A DNA stretch of 64,000 nucleotides. Source: an uncultured Nioella sp. Lineage in GTDB: Bacteria; Pseudomonadota; Alphaproteobacteria; Rhodobacterales; Rhodobacteraceae. The position numbers and the translations under genes are program-made. This document shows positions 16,033 to 25,253 of the stretch, piece by piece (position 1 is the stretch's first letter; each line of letters begins with the position of its first letter). The stretch covers positions 1,550,001 to 1,614,000 of the forward strand of contig CANMJH010000001.1 of assembly GCA_947498125.1 (NCBI GenBank), written 5' to 3'. The notes under the pieces are model-generated. The model was given only the letters and a program-made list of their open reading frames with translations. It was not told where the DNA came from and made no database searches.

Positions 16033-16409
16033 GGCGAGGTCCCCTCTTCGTCATCCGCGACGTCATCGGGTTCCTCGTCAAAAGCCTCTGGCGAAAGCGC
16101 AACACCGATCAGCGCCATTGCAACAACCGAATGACGCAAGAGCCCCTCTGGCATATTTTTTTCAGCCAAATTTTTCGCCTCATCCTCGTCTAACCCACCA
16201 CCAATGAGACCCAGAATGATAAGATCCAAGATCTCTCGCGTGGATGGCGAACCGCTCGGAGAAAAGAAATCCTTCCTGACAGCAAGAATGCCACGATGAG
16301 CTTTTTCGAAACGTTCAAAGGCGCCTAGGTCGAGAACCAGCGGATACTTCTTTCCACCGAAATTCTCACGCAAACCACCGCGCGGGGCCGTATCAAGAAC
16401 GCCACCCAT
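16020..16409 (-). CDS. GTA gp10-family tail assembly protein (G-like)
   Basis: 129 residues. It starts MGGVLDTAPRGGLRENFGGK, then LVLDLGAFERFEKAHRGI, the pattern of GTA_gp10/Phage_TAC_11 proteins found between tail tube and tape measure. The C-terminal tail is very acidic (DEEPDDVADDEEGTSPEKS). The gene lies 5 bp after the tail tube gene. It is probably the short form of a chaperone pair, the long form being made by frameshift into 15799-16032. Confidence 0.75.
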   Translation of the reverse strand: MGGVLDTAPRGGLRENFGGKKYPLVLDLGAFERFEKAHRGILAVRKDFFSPSGSPSTREILDLIILGLIGGGLDEDEAKNLAEKNMPEGLLRHSVVAMALIGVALSPEAFDEEPDDVADDEEGTSPEKS

Positions 16410-16414
16410 CGCCG

Positions 16415-16855
16415 TCAGCTCGATGCGGCAAAGGTGAAGTCACCCGCCGAGGCAAGCGAGATTGATCCGGTGCTATCGCCACCCGAATCTTGACCATCAA
16501 ATTTGAGCTCATTGATGTGCATCGGGCCCTCAAAAGTGCCGATACCGGGCACAAAGATCTGAAAATCACGAATGGGGCTAGCGCTCATTTTCAGCTCAAC
16601 CGCATCGCGATGTACCTGCTTGTCCTTCAGGCGGAAATCACCGGACACATCCAGCGCGTTGACGCCGCCCGCTACAAGCTCGCGAATGAGCTTTCCTGCG
16701 GTGGTGGCCGAGATGCTTTCATCATCGGTCACATTGACCGCCTCGCCGCCAAGGGTCATTGATTTTGCCGTCAGTGCCCCGAAAGTTTCGAACGCGCCGG
16801 GATCGTCACCGTTATGCATGAGAAGCAGCATCTGCCGGCTGAGTTGTGCAGTCAT
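16415..16855 (-). CDS. Major tail (tube) protein
   Basis: 146 residues, beta-rich. MTAQLSRQMLLLMHNGDDPG opens it, and LASAGDFTFA closes it. The order DUF3168, this protein, gp10-like, tape measure is the standard siphovirus and GTA order, placing the tail tube here. Also seen: KSMTLGGEAVNVTDDESISA, typical of phage major tail proteins (Phage_tail_2/TP901-1 type). Confidence 0.78.
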   Translation of the reverse strand: MTAQLSRQMLLLMHNGDDPGAFETFGALTAKSMTLGGEAVNVTDDESISATTAGKLIRELVAGGVNALDVSGDFRLKDKQVHRDAVELKMSASPIRDFQIFVPGIGTFEGPMHINELKFDGQDSGGDSTGSISLASAGDFTFAASS

Positions 16856-16870
16856 TTTTCTGATCCTTTC

Positions 16871-17293
16871 TCAGAAATCACCGGCATCAATGTCGGCCTC
16901 AAAAACCGTCACGCCGATATGGGTTTTTCCGTCTCTCTGGCGGGAAACATTGCCCGTCAGAAATTTGATATCGCAGAGGTCGAAACCTTCAATGATGACC
17001 TCGGCCTCTAGCCGGTCGAGGGCATCGATCACCGCGCCATTGATGCGCTGCGCCTCAACCTTGCCGCCGCCCTCGGGCCTGGTGTGGGTCTCGATGCGGA
17101 ACATCACGCTATATTCCCGGGTGGTGTCTGTGTGATCTGGCAGGAGATCAGTTTCGCCAAACCGGATGTATGGAACCGCGGCACTATCTGGAGGCTGGTC
17201 ATAAACCGCGTTCACCAGCACCATGAGCTCGCTGACCGATCTCAACCGTGCCCGGACCCCTTTTTGCAATGCGGAAACCGGATCGTCAGCCAT
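16871..17293 (-). CDS. DUF3168 family tail terminator
   Basis: 140 residues with the DUF3168 pattern: PVSALQKGVRARLRS, an AVYDQPPDSAAVPYIRFGE segment, then HTDTTREYSVMFRIETHT. Family role: tail completion/terminator at the head-tail junction. It overlaps the HK97 gp10-like gene by 8 bases. Confidence 0.82.
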   Translation of the reverse strand: MADDPVSALQKGVRARLRSVSELMVLVNAVYDQPPDSAAVPYIRFGETDLLPDHTDTTREYSVMFRIETHTRPEGGGKVEAQRINGAVIDALDRLEAEVIIEGFDLCDIKFLTGNVSRQRDGKTHIGVTVFEADIDAGDF

Positions 17294-17690
17294 TGCCCAT
17301 GCTCCTATTGATCGCTTTCTTCATCGCTCGCCTTACGCGGGCTTTGTGTTTTTTCGCGATATAGGCTTGCGCACGGCGTATATATGGCTGCGGGTCTGTC
17401 GATCCATGAGGGCCCGGCCCGCGCCCAAATTCAACGGCATAGGCTTTGTCTTTCTCTTCTCGGGTTTCGCCAGCGTAGACGATCCCGACCATGCCATCTT
17501 CTTTCATCTCATGTTCAATGAGGTCGCGGGTTTCGCCGGATTTCACCGGTGCAAGCATTTTTGCGACGCGCTTTGTTTCGACAGTTGACTTTTGCACTGC
17601 CTTAGCGACTTCAATCCGCTCATTGCGCTTCAGGTCTCTCAGCTTTTTCCTGCGCTTTTCGATCCCTTGTATCGTACCGTCAAATCTCAT
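17286..17690 (-). CDS. HK97 gp10-like head-tail protein
   Basis: 134 residues, very basic at both ends (KRRKKLRDLKRNER; HKARVRRAMKKAINRS). KAVQKSTVETKRVAKMLAPV and YAVEFGRGPGPHGSTDPQPY match the HK97-gp10_like pattern (late 'E.G...P..P.P...PA'). It would take part in joining the tail to the head. Overlaps the adaptor gene by 4 bases. Confidence 0.78.
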   Translation of the reverse strand: MRFDGTIQGIEKRRKKLRDLKRNERIEVAKAVQKSTVETKRVAKMLAPVKSGETRDLIEHEMKEDGMVGIVYAGETREEKDKAYAVEFGRGPGPHGSTDPQPYIRRAQAYIAKKHKARVRRAMKKAINRSMGNG

Positions 17691-18043
17691 ACTGCCGCGC
17701 CTGCCATTCCCGTGAACTCTAAAACGGTGCGCTTCGGGTCGATGTAGTAACCCGGCGCCGAAAGGTTCCAGGTTTCGCCGATCACCTCGACCCGGTCGCC
17801 GCCGCTTACGCCGCGCATTGCAGTGCTGTCATAGACGCGCAGACGAATTTTTTTTGTAGCCTCTAGCCTGCCTGCCCCCAGCCCCTCGCCGCCGGGCTCT
17901 TCGGTTCGCACATCCGCCCAAACCGTTGCGATTTCGGTCAAGTCCGCGTCGACCTCATTCCCGTAATCATCTAGGTCGGCATCGTCGGAGGCAGGCGGCC
18001 GCAGGAACCGAGCGCGCGTGTTGAACCTTCCGGCGCGCGCCAT
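17687..18043 (-). CDS. Head-tail adaptor (stopper)
   Basis: 118 residues, beta-rich (FNTRARFLRPPASDD..., IATVWADVRTEEPGGE). It fits the SPP1 gp16/phage head-tail joining family in order and pattern ('R..F.RP...D.....W..V.A...P'). It shares one base with the upstream connector gene (18043). Confidence 0.78.
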   Translation of the reverse strand: MARAGRFNTRARFLRPPASDDADLDDYGNEVDADLTEIATVWADVRTEEPGGEGLGAGRLEATKKIRLRVYDSTAMRGVSGGDRVEVIGETWNLSAPGYYIDPKRTVLEFTGMAGAAV

Positions 18044-18618
18044 CAGGTAAACCGCCGATGTGGCGCGAGAAGGTCAGTCACGGCCTCCGGCAGGTCAGCG
18101 ACAGAAACACCTGTTATAACTGCCTCACGGTTCTCGATGTAGTGCGCCACCAAAAGGCGCAGTGCTTGCAAAATGTCGGCAGGGACGGCTGAGCGATCAG
18201 CGCCGTATCCCGCCACAAAATCAACTTCGATCGATCCCCAATCTGTGGTTGCGCTTGGCCAGCTTCCGTTCAGAACTGGGGCGACACATGGCTCGCCGTG
18301 AGGGTGCACCAGCCGATAATCGCCGGTTTCGAGGGTCTGACGATCCCCTTCGACATCGAGATAAGTCAGAGTCGAAACGTCACTGACCGGAGCCATTGGC
18401 AACTCAATGAGAGACGGAAACGAGTTAAGCGAAAGGCGCAGGGTCTGATTGATCAATCGCCGACGGACATGTGCCTCGACCCGAAGACGCGCAGAAGATA
18501 TATAGCCGGAAATAAGGCTATTCTCGATCGTGTCTGGGTCGCGACGCGCGTGTTCTTTAACATCATCCAGATCCAGCGGTTCGATCGCCGGCGGAGTGAT
18601 TTCAGTCAAAAGGCTCAT
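18043..18618 (-). CDS. Head-tail connector (phiE125 gp8 type)
   Basis: 191 residues. LDLDDVKEHARRDPDTIENS and LISGYISSARLRVEAHVRRR are the typical N-terminal helices of phage gp6/phiE125 gp8 connectors. VDFVAGYGADRSAVPADILQ followed by ALRLLVAHYIENREAV is their C-terminal signature. It probably forms the first ring under the portal. Confidence 0.85.
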   Translation of the reverse strand: MSLLTEITPPAIEPLDLDDVKEHARRDPDTIENSLISGYISSARLRVEAHVRRRLINQTLRLSLNSFPSLIELPMAPVSDVSTLTYLDVEGDRQTLETGDYRLVHPHGEPCVAPVLNGSWPSATTDWGSIEVDFVAGYGADRSAVPADILQALRLLVAHYIENREAVITGVSVADLPEAVTDLLAPHRRFT

Positions 18619-18632
18619 CTGTCCGCGCGCCG

Positions 18633-18929
18633 TTACTTGCCTTTATCGGCCGACGCCGAAGGGCCTTCATCGTCGGATGATTCATCCGCTTCGGCTTCAT
18701 CGTAGGGGATTAGCGAGACTTGCGCCCCATTGAATTCTTCGACCTCTTTCTTGGTCATCTTCTTGCCGACAGGATCTTCGATTTTCTGACCGCTGACCGG
18801 ATTTTCGCCCTTCAAGAGCAATGACAGAACCGCTGCAACCTTCCGATCTTTTTCGTTAACCGTGTAGACGATGCCAGGGCGAAACGTTCCGGCGGCGGTT
18901 TTGCGGGTTTGATATACGCAGATTTGCAT
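18633..18929 (-). CDS. Small acidic protein between capsid and connector
   Basis: 98 residues beginning MQICVYQTRKTAAGTFRPGI, with an acidic C-terminal tail (EAEADESSDDEGPSASADKG). The start at 18929 has AGAGGAA seven bases upstream; the longer frame from 18965 has no support. It may be a head decoration or structural helper by position. The family is not recognised. Confidence 0.65.
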   Translation of the reverse strand: MQICVYQTRKTAAGTFRPGIVYTVNEKDRKVAAVLSLLLKGENPVSGQKIEDPVGKKMTKKEVEEFNGAQVSLIPYDEAEADESSDDEGPSASADKGK

Positions 18930-19004
18930 TGTGGATTCCTCTGAGGGTTCAAAGACCCGCGCCACGAATGACGCAGGTCAGTTTTGTGAATGGAGCGAAA
19001 GAGA

Positions 19005-20327
19005 TCAGGCGAAGGTGAAGTTGCCCGTCACCAGCGCTGCGGGGCGCTTGTTGGCCAATGCAACGCGCTTCCGGGCCTTCATAGTCAGCATGTCCTCGAT
19101 GAAGTTCGTATCATGCTCGGAGCTGATCAGAACCTCTGCATCAGATCGGTCATAGATCGTGGCAGCGAGAGCAAAGTCACCGACCAGCCATTCGCCAACG
19201 CTCATCGAGTTGGAATCTACGACGTCCTTGCCCCAAAGCATCGGGGTGTTCCCGGTGGCGGGATTGCCGAAGATATACCGATCATCGGCAACACCAACTT
19301 TCAAAAGCTCAATCGCCGCCCAATCGGTGGGGTGCAGAACCATTCCAGTTGCAATGTAATCGGCCAGAGCAACCTGCAGGATAGCAAGGCGAAGGCGGTC
19401 GATATGGGTCGCATTTGGCAGACCAGCCGCCGCAGCAAATACTGTTGCGTTCGGAATCAGGCCATGCAGGTTTTCGCCTGTACCGTCACCAGCCAAAATC
19501 TGAGCCTCTTCCTCCAGATCGAGGCCATGCCGAAGCTCGGTGTCGATCTCGCTTTGCAGGAAATCAGCGTCGTCCATAGATTCTTCGCTGATATTGGTAA
19601 ATGCACCGATCTTTTTCACCGAGGTTTCCGCCTTGGTCCAGCCGAAAGCGGATTCAGGATATGTACCCTCTTCAGCAACCATCGCTGTCGCATCGGTGCG
19701 AGTGGTCTGCCTCCGGTACTTGACCAAATCCGAGCTTGTGCGCCCTTGCGTGATGAGCTGGCGAATGCGCAGACGACGGCGAGGCATATTCACCGGGGTG
19801 CGTTCTTCCTCGTGATAGATTAGCCCGCCACCGGAGCCATCCGCCGTGGTAATGGCGTTTCCGACATTGATTGCAAGAGTGCCGCTGCAACCATTTCCGA
19901 CAAAGGATTTGATTTTTTCATCTTCCGCGATGAAAGCCTGACCCATGGTCATAACCTGACCCGAACCGTTGCCGCGACCGCCATCTGCAAAGGCTTGCTC
20001 AAGCTCCGTTTGCTTCGAGGAAATGCCCTCGAGCTGATTGACCAGTTCGTCCTGTTTTTTGCCAAAGGCGGTTTGCTGCGATAGCAGTTTGTCCGCGGTG
20101 GCCTTGGTTTCTGCGGACACTTCGCCGGCTGATTTTGACTGCGCCAACGCCTGCTCGGCGACCGGCTTGATTTCATCGCCGATGCGTTTCAGCTCCTGCT
20201 GAACTTGGGCCAGCATTTGTTCGGAGTTTCCACCGCTATCCATGCGGGGTGCGCCGCGAACCGCCGAGGGCTGCGCAGCACGAAGGGCCAGCAGAGAGAC
20301 TGCCGGCATCGCCAGTTTGCGTGACAT
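19005..20327 (-). CDS. HK97-type major capsid protein
   Basis: 440 residues. An N-terminal delta-like scaffold with coiled coil (MLAQVQQELKRIGDEIKPVA) is followed by the HK97-fold capsid: VNMPRRRLRIRQLITQGRTS, then a middle with TSVKKIGAFTNISEESMDDA and ALVLHPTDWAAIELLK-like text (MVLHPTDWAAIELLKVG). The C-terminal part reads TNFIEDMLTMKARKRVALAN. Start: ATG at 20327 after AAAAGGAAGAA. It lies 14 bp from the protease gene, which would remove the delta domain. Confidence 0.93.
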   Translation of the reverse strand: MSRKLAMPAVSLLALRAAQPSAVRGAPRMDSGGNSEQMLAQVQQELKRIGDEIKPVAEQALAQSKSAGEVSAETKATADKLLSQQTAFGKKQDELVNQLEGISSKQTELEQAFADGGRGNGSGQVMTMGQAFIAEDEKIKSFVGNGCSGTLAINVGNAITTADGSGGGLIYHEEERTPVNMPRRRLRIRQLITQGRTSSDLVKYRRQTTRTDATAMVAEEGTYPESAFGWTKAETSVKKIGAFTNISEESMDDADFLQSEIDTELRHGLDLEEEAQILAGDGTGENLHGLIPNATVFAAAAGLPNATHIDRLRLAILQVALADYIATGMVLHPTDWAAIELLKVGVADDRYIFGNPATGNTPMLWGKDVVDSNSMSVGEWLVGDFALAATIYDRSDAEVLISSEHDTNFIEDMLTMKARKRVALANKRPAALVTGNFTFA

Positions 20328-20341
20328 CTGATTCTTCCTTT

Positions 20342-21190
20342 TCAGAGTGTTTTCAAGTCGGCCAGCAATCCTTGCAGGCACTCGGTGATGGCAGCGCCAG
20401 GCTTACCAGACGGGGCAGCGCTGAGCTTGCCCCCCTTCAGATCGGCGAAAAGTTTACGCCTTTCAGATCTTGGAACCCCTGCCCGCGCCAAATGAAGCTC
20501 CAACTTCTTTTGAGCCGCGATAGGGGTCAGGTTTGCATCGTTCTTGGGGTCCGCCTCAACCTCATCAGAGGAAAGCAGATCATCGGCAAAGCCTTGATCG
20601 ACGGCAGCCGTGCCGTTGATCCACGTTTCCTTGTCCAGCATATTCGCCAGATCTGCGGATTTGATACCGGTCCGCGCATGATAGATATCGATCGCGGCGG
20701 CATCGAATGGTTCAAGCCAATCGGCCACCTCGCGCAGCGCATGTCGATCGCCTGCCGCCAGAACCCAAGTGTTGTGAATCATCAGGAACGCCGCCTGCGC
20801 GACCAGAACCTCGTCACCAGCCATGGCAATAATCGAGGCGGCGCTGGCTGCCATGCCAAGCACTTTTACAGTGACTTTGCCGGGATGCTCGCGCAACAGA
20901 TTATAGATGGCCAAGCCTTCGAAAAAATCGCCGCCTGGGCTATTGATGTTGACCACGACATCCTTGTCGCCAATCGCACGCAAGGCGGCCGCGATCCGTT
21001 TTGCCGTCACGCCGCCGCCGAACCAATCCTCGCCGATCGGCTCCAGAACCGAAATCGAATTTTCACCATTGGCCTGAATGGTGGTCGCGTGGATATCCGG
21101 GTTCCAGCGCCGAGCAACGACATCTGAAACTTCAGTCCTTACGCCGGGGCGCGCGTTGACCGGGGCCTTTGGAAGGGCTCTCTTGCTCAT
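20342..21190 (-). CDS. ClpP-like prohead protease
   Basis: 282 residues of the S14 fold. VVVNINSPGGDFFEGLAIYN is followed by GMAASAAS, with likely nucleophile Ser116, and by MIHNTW with His139. The C-terminal third is a charged extension (EADPKNDANLTPIAAQKKLE) of the kind that acts as scaffold in some phages. Overlaps the portal gene by 4 bases. It processes the capsid and portal during prohead maturation. Confidence 0.92.
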   Translation of the reverse strand: MSKRALPKAPVNARPGVRTEVSDVVARRWNPDIHATTIQANGENSISVLEPIGEDWFGGGVTAKRIAAALRAIGDKDVVVNINSPGGDFFEGLAIYNLLREHPGKVTVKVLGMAASAASIIAMAGDEVLVAQAAFLMIHNTWVLAAGDRHALREVADWLEPFDAAAIDIYHARTGIKSADLANMLDKETWINGTAAVDQGFADDLLSSDEVEADPKNDANLTPIAAQKKLELHLARAGVPRSERRKLFADLKGGKLSAAPSGKPGAAITECLQGLLADLKTL

Positions 21191-22416
21191 GTGTTTTCTT
21201 CCTTTCCAAGGCTCGGCAGCAAAACCATGGCGCCCTGCGCCAGCAATTCATCCGCATTCGGATCCGCATGCCGAGGCAGGTTCAGTTTCGCGCGGCGCTC
21301 GTTAGCAGTCATCGTTGCCGTGTTGGCCATGACGCCTAGGAACGTGCCCTTCGCTTTTGAATCCATTTGAAGCATCGCTTCTCGGTTGAACTCGAAGTAC
21401 CGCTTTCTGCGATGTTGAGGCGGCTGCATGTCCTTCAGAATTCGCGCTTCGATTTTCTTGAGCAGCGGGTTGATACCCAAGGTCAGCCAAGAAAGCATGA
21501 TCTGCTCGACGCCACTGCCCCACATCGTTTGTCCATCTGCGGCGTGACCGATGACAATTGGCGGGACACCGAACCAGCGACAAACATCTTCAACCTGAAA
21601 CCGGCGAGTTTCCAAAAGCTGCGCGTCCTCGGGATTCATTTGCACTTGCTCAAACTTCAAACCAGACTCCAGAACCAGCGTCTTGCCTGCTTTTTCGGAG
21701 CCCACGAAGGTTTCCAGCATTGTCGACAATTGGCCGCGCTGATCTGAATTCAGCGTCTGATCTGACCTAAGAACTCCAGCCAGCATCATCGCATTTGAAA
21801 AAACGCGGCTCGATGTCTCGTCGGCTGCCAATGCCCCGCCGATCGAGTTGGCACCATATCGAATGGCCGATAAGCCGATACCATCGCCGACGCCAAACCC
21901 GCGAAGGTGAAAAACCTTTTCTGCAGGAAGAATTTGCCGCTTTCCCCGGTCGAAGAATTCGTATTGCAGCACACCATTTTTCTTGAAGGGCACTGCATTC
22001 GGTAGAGGGATGAGCGAAACCGTTCTTTTCCCTATGATCCCGCGTTCAGAACATCCGTTGCCGCGCAGGACCATATGAGCGACCATAGATTCCCAAAATT
22101 CCTGGGCGGTCTGTTCGCGGTTTGGCGAGACAGTCAGCAAATCCGAAACATCATCCTCTATAACGTCGCGGCTGCCATCATTCGATTTTTGGTATTGGGT
22201 CAGAGGTAAGGTCGAGATCACCTCTGCTGTTTTCCGAACGCAATCCCAAACTGCTGAAACCTCCATCGCGGTCTCTGTCGTTACCCTCTTGCCGGCTTTA
22301 GTCATCCGCCCGCCGAACGGCCAAGAGACTGCTCCGCCAAACCCCTGCCAGCGCCCACGCTCATCAGATACATCGTTGCGAACTCGGCGCGCGGCGCCAC
22401 CAAAGAGCCTGATCAT
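21187..22416 (-). CDS. HK97-family portal protein
   Basis: 409 residues. The first stretch TAMEVSAVWDCVRKTAEVIS carries the typical 'V.....I.....LP' of HK97 gp3 portals. Later: VFHLRGFGVGDGIGLSAIRY, RRFQVEDVCRWFGVPPIVIG and the C-terminal RAKLNLPRHADPNADELLAQ. It forms the dodecameric DNA channel. Overlaps both terminase and protease genes by 4 bases, so the block is translationally coupled. Confidence 0.94.
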   Translation of the reverse strand: MIRLFGGAARRVRNDVSDERGRWQGFGGAVSWPFGGRMTKAGKRVTTETAMEVSAVWDCVRKTAEVISTLPLTQYQKSNDGSRDVIEDDVSDLLTVSPNREQTAQEFWESMVAHMVLRGNGCSERGIIGKRTVSLIPLPNAVPFKKNGVLQYEFFDRGKRQILPAEKVFHLRGFGVGDGIGLSAIRYGANSIGGALAADETSSRVFSNAMMLAGVLRSDQTLNSDQRGQLSTMLETFVGSEKAGKTLVLESGLKFEQVQMNPEDAQLLETRRFQVEDVCRWFGVPPIVIGHAADGQTMWGSGVEQIMLSWLTLGINPLLKKIEARILKDMQPPQHRRKRYFEFNREAMLQMDSKAKGTFLGVMANTATMTANERRAKLNLPRHADPNADELLAQGAMVLLPSLGKEENT

Positions 22417-24128
22417 GCGACCATCACCGCATTGGACAGAAAATCATCCAGCCCGCCGCCCATTGCTTCCGGGTTCAGGCTCATCAGCATTACCCCGCTG
22501 AAGAGCGCCATGACCGGATCGATCTTGCCCGACCCGGACATCGCTTTAGTAACCACCACGGCATTCCCTCTTGGTTCGGTTTTCGCGTTAGAAACGGACC
22601 ACGTCATCATTGGCTGGTCGGCATGTTTCAGCGAGCCATCGAAGAGCTTGCGCTCTGTGCCCTTGATCGCGCCATTGAGCTTGAAGCCTTGCGAGACTGA
22701 GGCAAGCTGCTCTTCGCTGAGCCCCGCTTCGATCAATGCGTCGATGATGGCTGCCACCCCATAAGGATCGAGCCCGATCGCGTTTTTTTCAGGCAGCAAG
22801 CCCTCATCATTCAACTCTGCGCAAAGTCCCGCGACCTCGATCACATCCTGCGTCTCGCCTTGGCACAAAACCAAGTCGCCGGCGTCAGCCAGATCCTGCA
22901 GGATCGGCGCGATACTCTGTCGCCGCTCCAATGTAATCGGATGTGCCCAGGCTCGGCTGAAACTGATCCAGCCCGAGCCCGTTTTGCGCCGTCCAACGGC
23001 TGAAAAGCCCAGAAGGTCATCAAGGCCGCCGCCGTCGATCCCAACCACGACCACCTCGCATACTTCCTTGAACCCCTGCCAATCCAGCGCCTCGATCTTG
23101 GCCTTGGCCCAATGGCTGGCGCCAATCCAGCGGTCTTGCGTCAGTCCCTCGCCCACCTGAACATTCAGGTGCTGCGACACAAAGAGCGCCACCGCGTCGG
23201 GGCCCTTTCCATCGGCCTCGCGCAGGCTCTTTCGCAGAAAATCCATCGAAACCGAACGCTCGATATTTGGATTGATTAGCGGCCAGAGCGTTTCATCGCG
23301 CCAGCCCTCTTCGCGCGCCGTTTCCGGCGGCAATTCGTAAAGCACCGCCAAAATCGGCAGGTCCAATTCGCCATCGCGAACCGCGCGCACCTTGTTAAGC
23401 TCGCGCCGAAACTCGCCCTGCGGCACCTGTTTCGATTGCGTGGTGATCTGCAGCAAAAACCCCTCGGGGCGCGATGCCAGACCGCCGCGCAGCTCGATCA
23501 TGATATCGGCTGCCTTCTCCTTGCTCAGCAGAACGTGACTTTCATCGACCAGGATGAAACAGCCCTTCGATCCGGTCACGATATCGCCATCGGCCGACAG
23601 GACCATGATCACCGCCTCGGTATGGCGATGCGTGATCGTTTTTTGGTGCCCCTGTATCAGAAACACCGTCGACAACGTGTCATCCAGCCGAATTATCCCG
23701 GCCGCCTGTTTGAAGGCAATGCCCGAGATTTTCTGCGTCGGCGCGATCAGGAACAATTCGGCCTGCGGGCGCTCGTTCAATATCGCCGCTGTCACGATGA
23801 TCGCGGCGGCAATGGCGCTCTTGCCGTTCTTCTTTGGGACCAGCAGGAAAAATTCGCTGATCATCCGGCGCTTAGTTTCGGGGTCATAAGACCCGAACAC
23901 CGCACGAACAAAGTCAAACACCCAATCCTCGCAAACCTCGCCATAAGTCGGACTATCAACGATATCGGGTACGCGCAGGCGCTTGAAAATCCGAAGTGCC
24001 TTTTCGGCAAAGGCATCATGTAACGGCAGCTCGGGGATAAGGCTTTTGCCAGCCAATATCCGATCCTGCCAATCCGGTACCGCCGTTGACCAGCGCGGAT
24101 CGGGAAGAGACGCCGGCGAAAGGTCCAT
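22413..24128 (-). CDS. Terminase large subunit
   Basis: 571 residues. The ATPase domain has a Walker A-like LVPKKNGKSAIAA (residues about 97-109) and Walker B FILVDESHVL (about 191-200). The nuclease domain opens with the acidic VVVGIDGGGLDDLLGFSAV and contains LDPYGVAAIIDALIE. This is the Terminase_1 (HK97 type) arrangement. It packages DNA into proheads with the small subunit upstream, whose stop shares one base with this start (24128). Confidence 0.94.
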   Translation of the reverse strand: MDLSPASLPDPRWSTAVPDWQDRILAGKSLIPELPLHDAFAEKALRIFKRLRVPDIVDSPTYGEVCEDWVFDFVRAVFGSYDPETKRRMISEFFLLVPKKNGKSAIAAAIIVTAAILNERPQAELFLIAPTQKISGIAFKQAAGIIRLDDTLSTVFLIQGHQKTITHRHTEAVIMVLSADGDIVTGSKGCFILVDESHVLLSKEKAADIMIELRGGLASRPEGFLLQITTQSKQVPQGEFRRELNKVRAVRDGELDLPILAVLYELPPETAREEGWRDETLWPLINPNIERSVSMDFLRKSLREADGKGPDAVALFVSQHLNVQVGEGLTQDRWIGASHWAKAKIEALDWQGFKEVCEVVVVGIDGGGLDDLLGFSAVGRRKTGSGWISFSRAWAHPITLERRQSIAPILQDLADAGDLVLCQGETQDVIEVAGLCAELNDEGLLPEKNAIGLDPYGVAAIIDALIEAGLSEEQLASVSQGFKLNGAIKGTERKLFDGSLKHADQPMMTWSVSNAKTEPRGNAVVVTKAMSGSGKIDPVMALFSGVMLMSLNPEAMGGGLDDFLSNAVMVA

Positions 24129-24637
24129 CAGTTCACCCGGCTTGGGTTGAGGTCATCGCCCCATCCGTCAGATGGATTGCTCAGAGCCAGCTCAGCCTCA
24201 CGGCGCGCCTTTTCTTTCTTTCCGATCGGTTCCTCATCGCCGCGTTCCATTTTCCTAAGCCGCGCCGCAGCCACCATCATGTCCGATTTTTCAACCATTT
24301 GATTAAGCAGACGCATCGCACCAACATTGCCGCCAAAGGCCTGATCGGCCACGGTCATGAACCGCTTTGCATCAAGCTGATCACGCGCCATATCGCGCAC
24401 TTGCAGCTCGGCTCTAAAATACCGTTTCAGCGTCGGCACACTGATCGATTTTCCGGTGCGCGGATCGATCACCACCCCGGCAATGCGGTCATTCGTCCAA
24501 CCCATCGCCAGCATCATGCTGATTTTATTGGAATTTTCTTGCGTCCATTCGAATGCAGGCCGCCCGCGCTTTCGCTTGACGCGATAGACCGGGTTACCCC
24601 AAAGGTCGACATCCATCGTTTTATCGTCGTCAGCCAA
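24128..24637 (-). CDS. Terminase small subunit-like protein
   Basis: 169 residues. A basic segment (YRVKRKRGRPAFEWTQENSN) precedes a helix-turn-helix-like stretch (KISMMLAMGWTNDRIAGVVI, then PTLKRYFRAEL), fitting a DNA-recognition domain. Its position directly before the large subunit supports the call. The second half is helical and charged (AARLRKMERGDEEPIGKKEK). The sequence is diverged from textbook TerS, so the name rests partly on position. Confidence 0.78.
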   Translation of the reverse strand: MADDDKTMDVDLWGNPVYRVKRKRGRPAFEWTQENSNKISMMLAMGWTNDRIAGVVIDPRTGKSISVPTLKRYFRAELQVRDMARDQLDAKRFMTVADQAFGGNVGAMRLLNQMVEKSDMMVAAARLRKMERGDEEPIGKKEKARREAELALSNPSDGWGDDLNPSRVN

Positions 24638-24711
24638 AAAAAATCTCCGAATGTGTGGGGGGCGGGTCTAGGGATTTACGCCCAGGTAGCTTTCGCCCTC
24701 CCCCCCTCTGT
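24638..24711. other. Short gap with G- and C-tracts, candidate cos region
   Basis: 74 bases separate the HNH gene from the small terminase. They hold TGTGGGGGGCGGGTC on one side and CGCCCTCCCCCCCTC on the other, partly self-complementary. In HNH-terminase phages the cos site lies in this kind of gap. No cut site can be proven here. Confidence 0.3.
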
Positions 24712-25077
24712 TTAGGCGAGGCCGCGCTTCTCAAGGCTTTGCTTAGTGCTGTCGTGATAGGCCTTCGAAACGGCCTGAAGGTTCTCAGGATCCCAGAAGA
24801 GTTTGGCATCGCCGCGATGCGGTCGTCGGTGATCGACAACCGGGCTGTTTGGCGCGGGGTATTTGCCGATCAGCAGCACACCAGTTTGCTGGCATTCATA
24901 CTTGTCTCGCCGCAACACGTGCACACGCAAGGATTGCCAACGCTTTGTCTTGTACCAGCGCCGCCACGCCTGAGCTTCATCACGGGCGCGGCTGCGATCC
25001 TGCCCGGTCTGGATCGGTTTTACATGGGACGGGACTGCAGGGCGTAGCCGAGGCCGCACTGATTTAAGCCTGCCCAT
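24712..25077 (-). CDS. HNH endonuclease of the packaging module
   Basis: 121 residues. The core reads LRVHVLRRDKYECQQTG, then VVDHRRPHRGDAKLFWDPEN and LQAVSKAYHDSTKQ, which supply the DH, N and H positions of the HNH motif. A basic N-terminus (RLKSVRPRLRPAVP) precedes it. In HK97-like phages an HNH protein next to terminase is needed for cos cleavage. Confidence 0.88.
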   Translation of the reverse strand: MGRLKSVRPRLRPAVPSHVKPIQTGQDRSRARDEAQAWRRWYKTKRWQSLRVHVLRRDKYECQQTGVLLIGKYPAPNSPVVDHRRPHRGDAKLFWDPENLQAVSKAYHDSTKQSLEKRGLA

Positions 25078-25171
25078 ATTGCCATCCCATTGAATCGAAC
25101 ATCCACCCCGCCGCTGCAGATGGTCTTTTTTGCTCGCGCCTGTCGGCGGGCGCGCTCTCTGGTGTATCTGG

Positions 25172-25211
25172 AAATAGAAAGCGCCCGGTCTGGGATCATC
25201 CAGCCGGGCGC
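25172..25211 (-). terminator. Intrinsic terminator between early and late operons
   Basis: GCGCCCGG (25181-25188) pairs with CCGGGCGC (25204-25211), with extra partial pairing in the 15-base loop. On the minus strand it is followed by TTTCTATTT. It lies just after the stop of the 25254-26048 gene, so it would end the unrecognised early operon before the packaging genes. Confidence 0.6.
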
Positions 25212-25253
25212 AGTTCGGTTTTGAGGCACTATGTCAATGGGGCTAGCTTTTCG

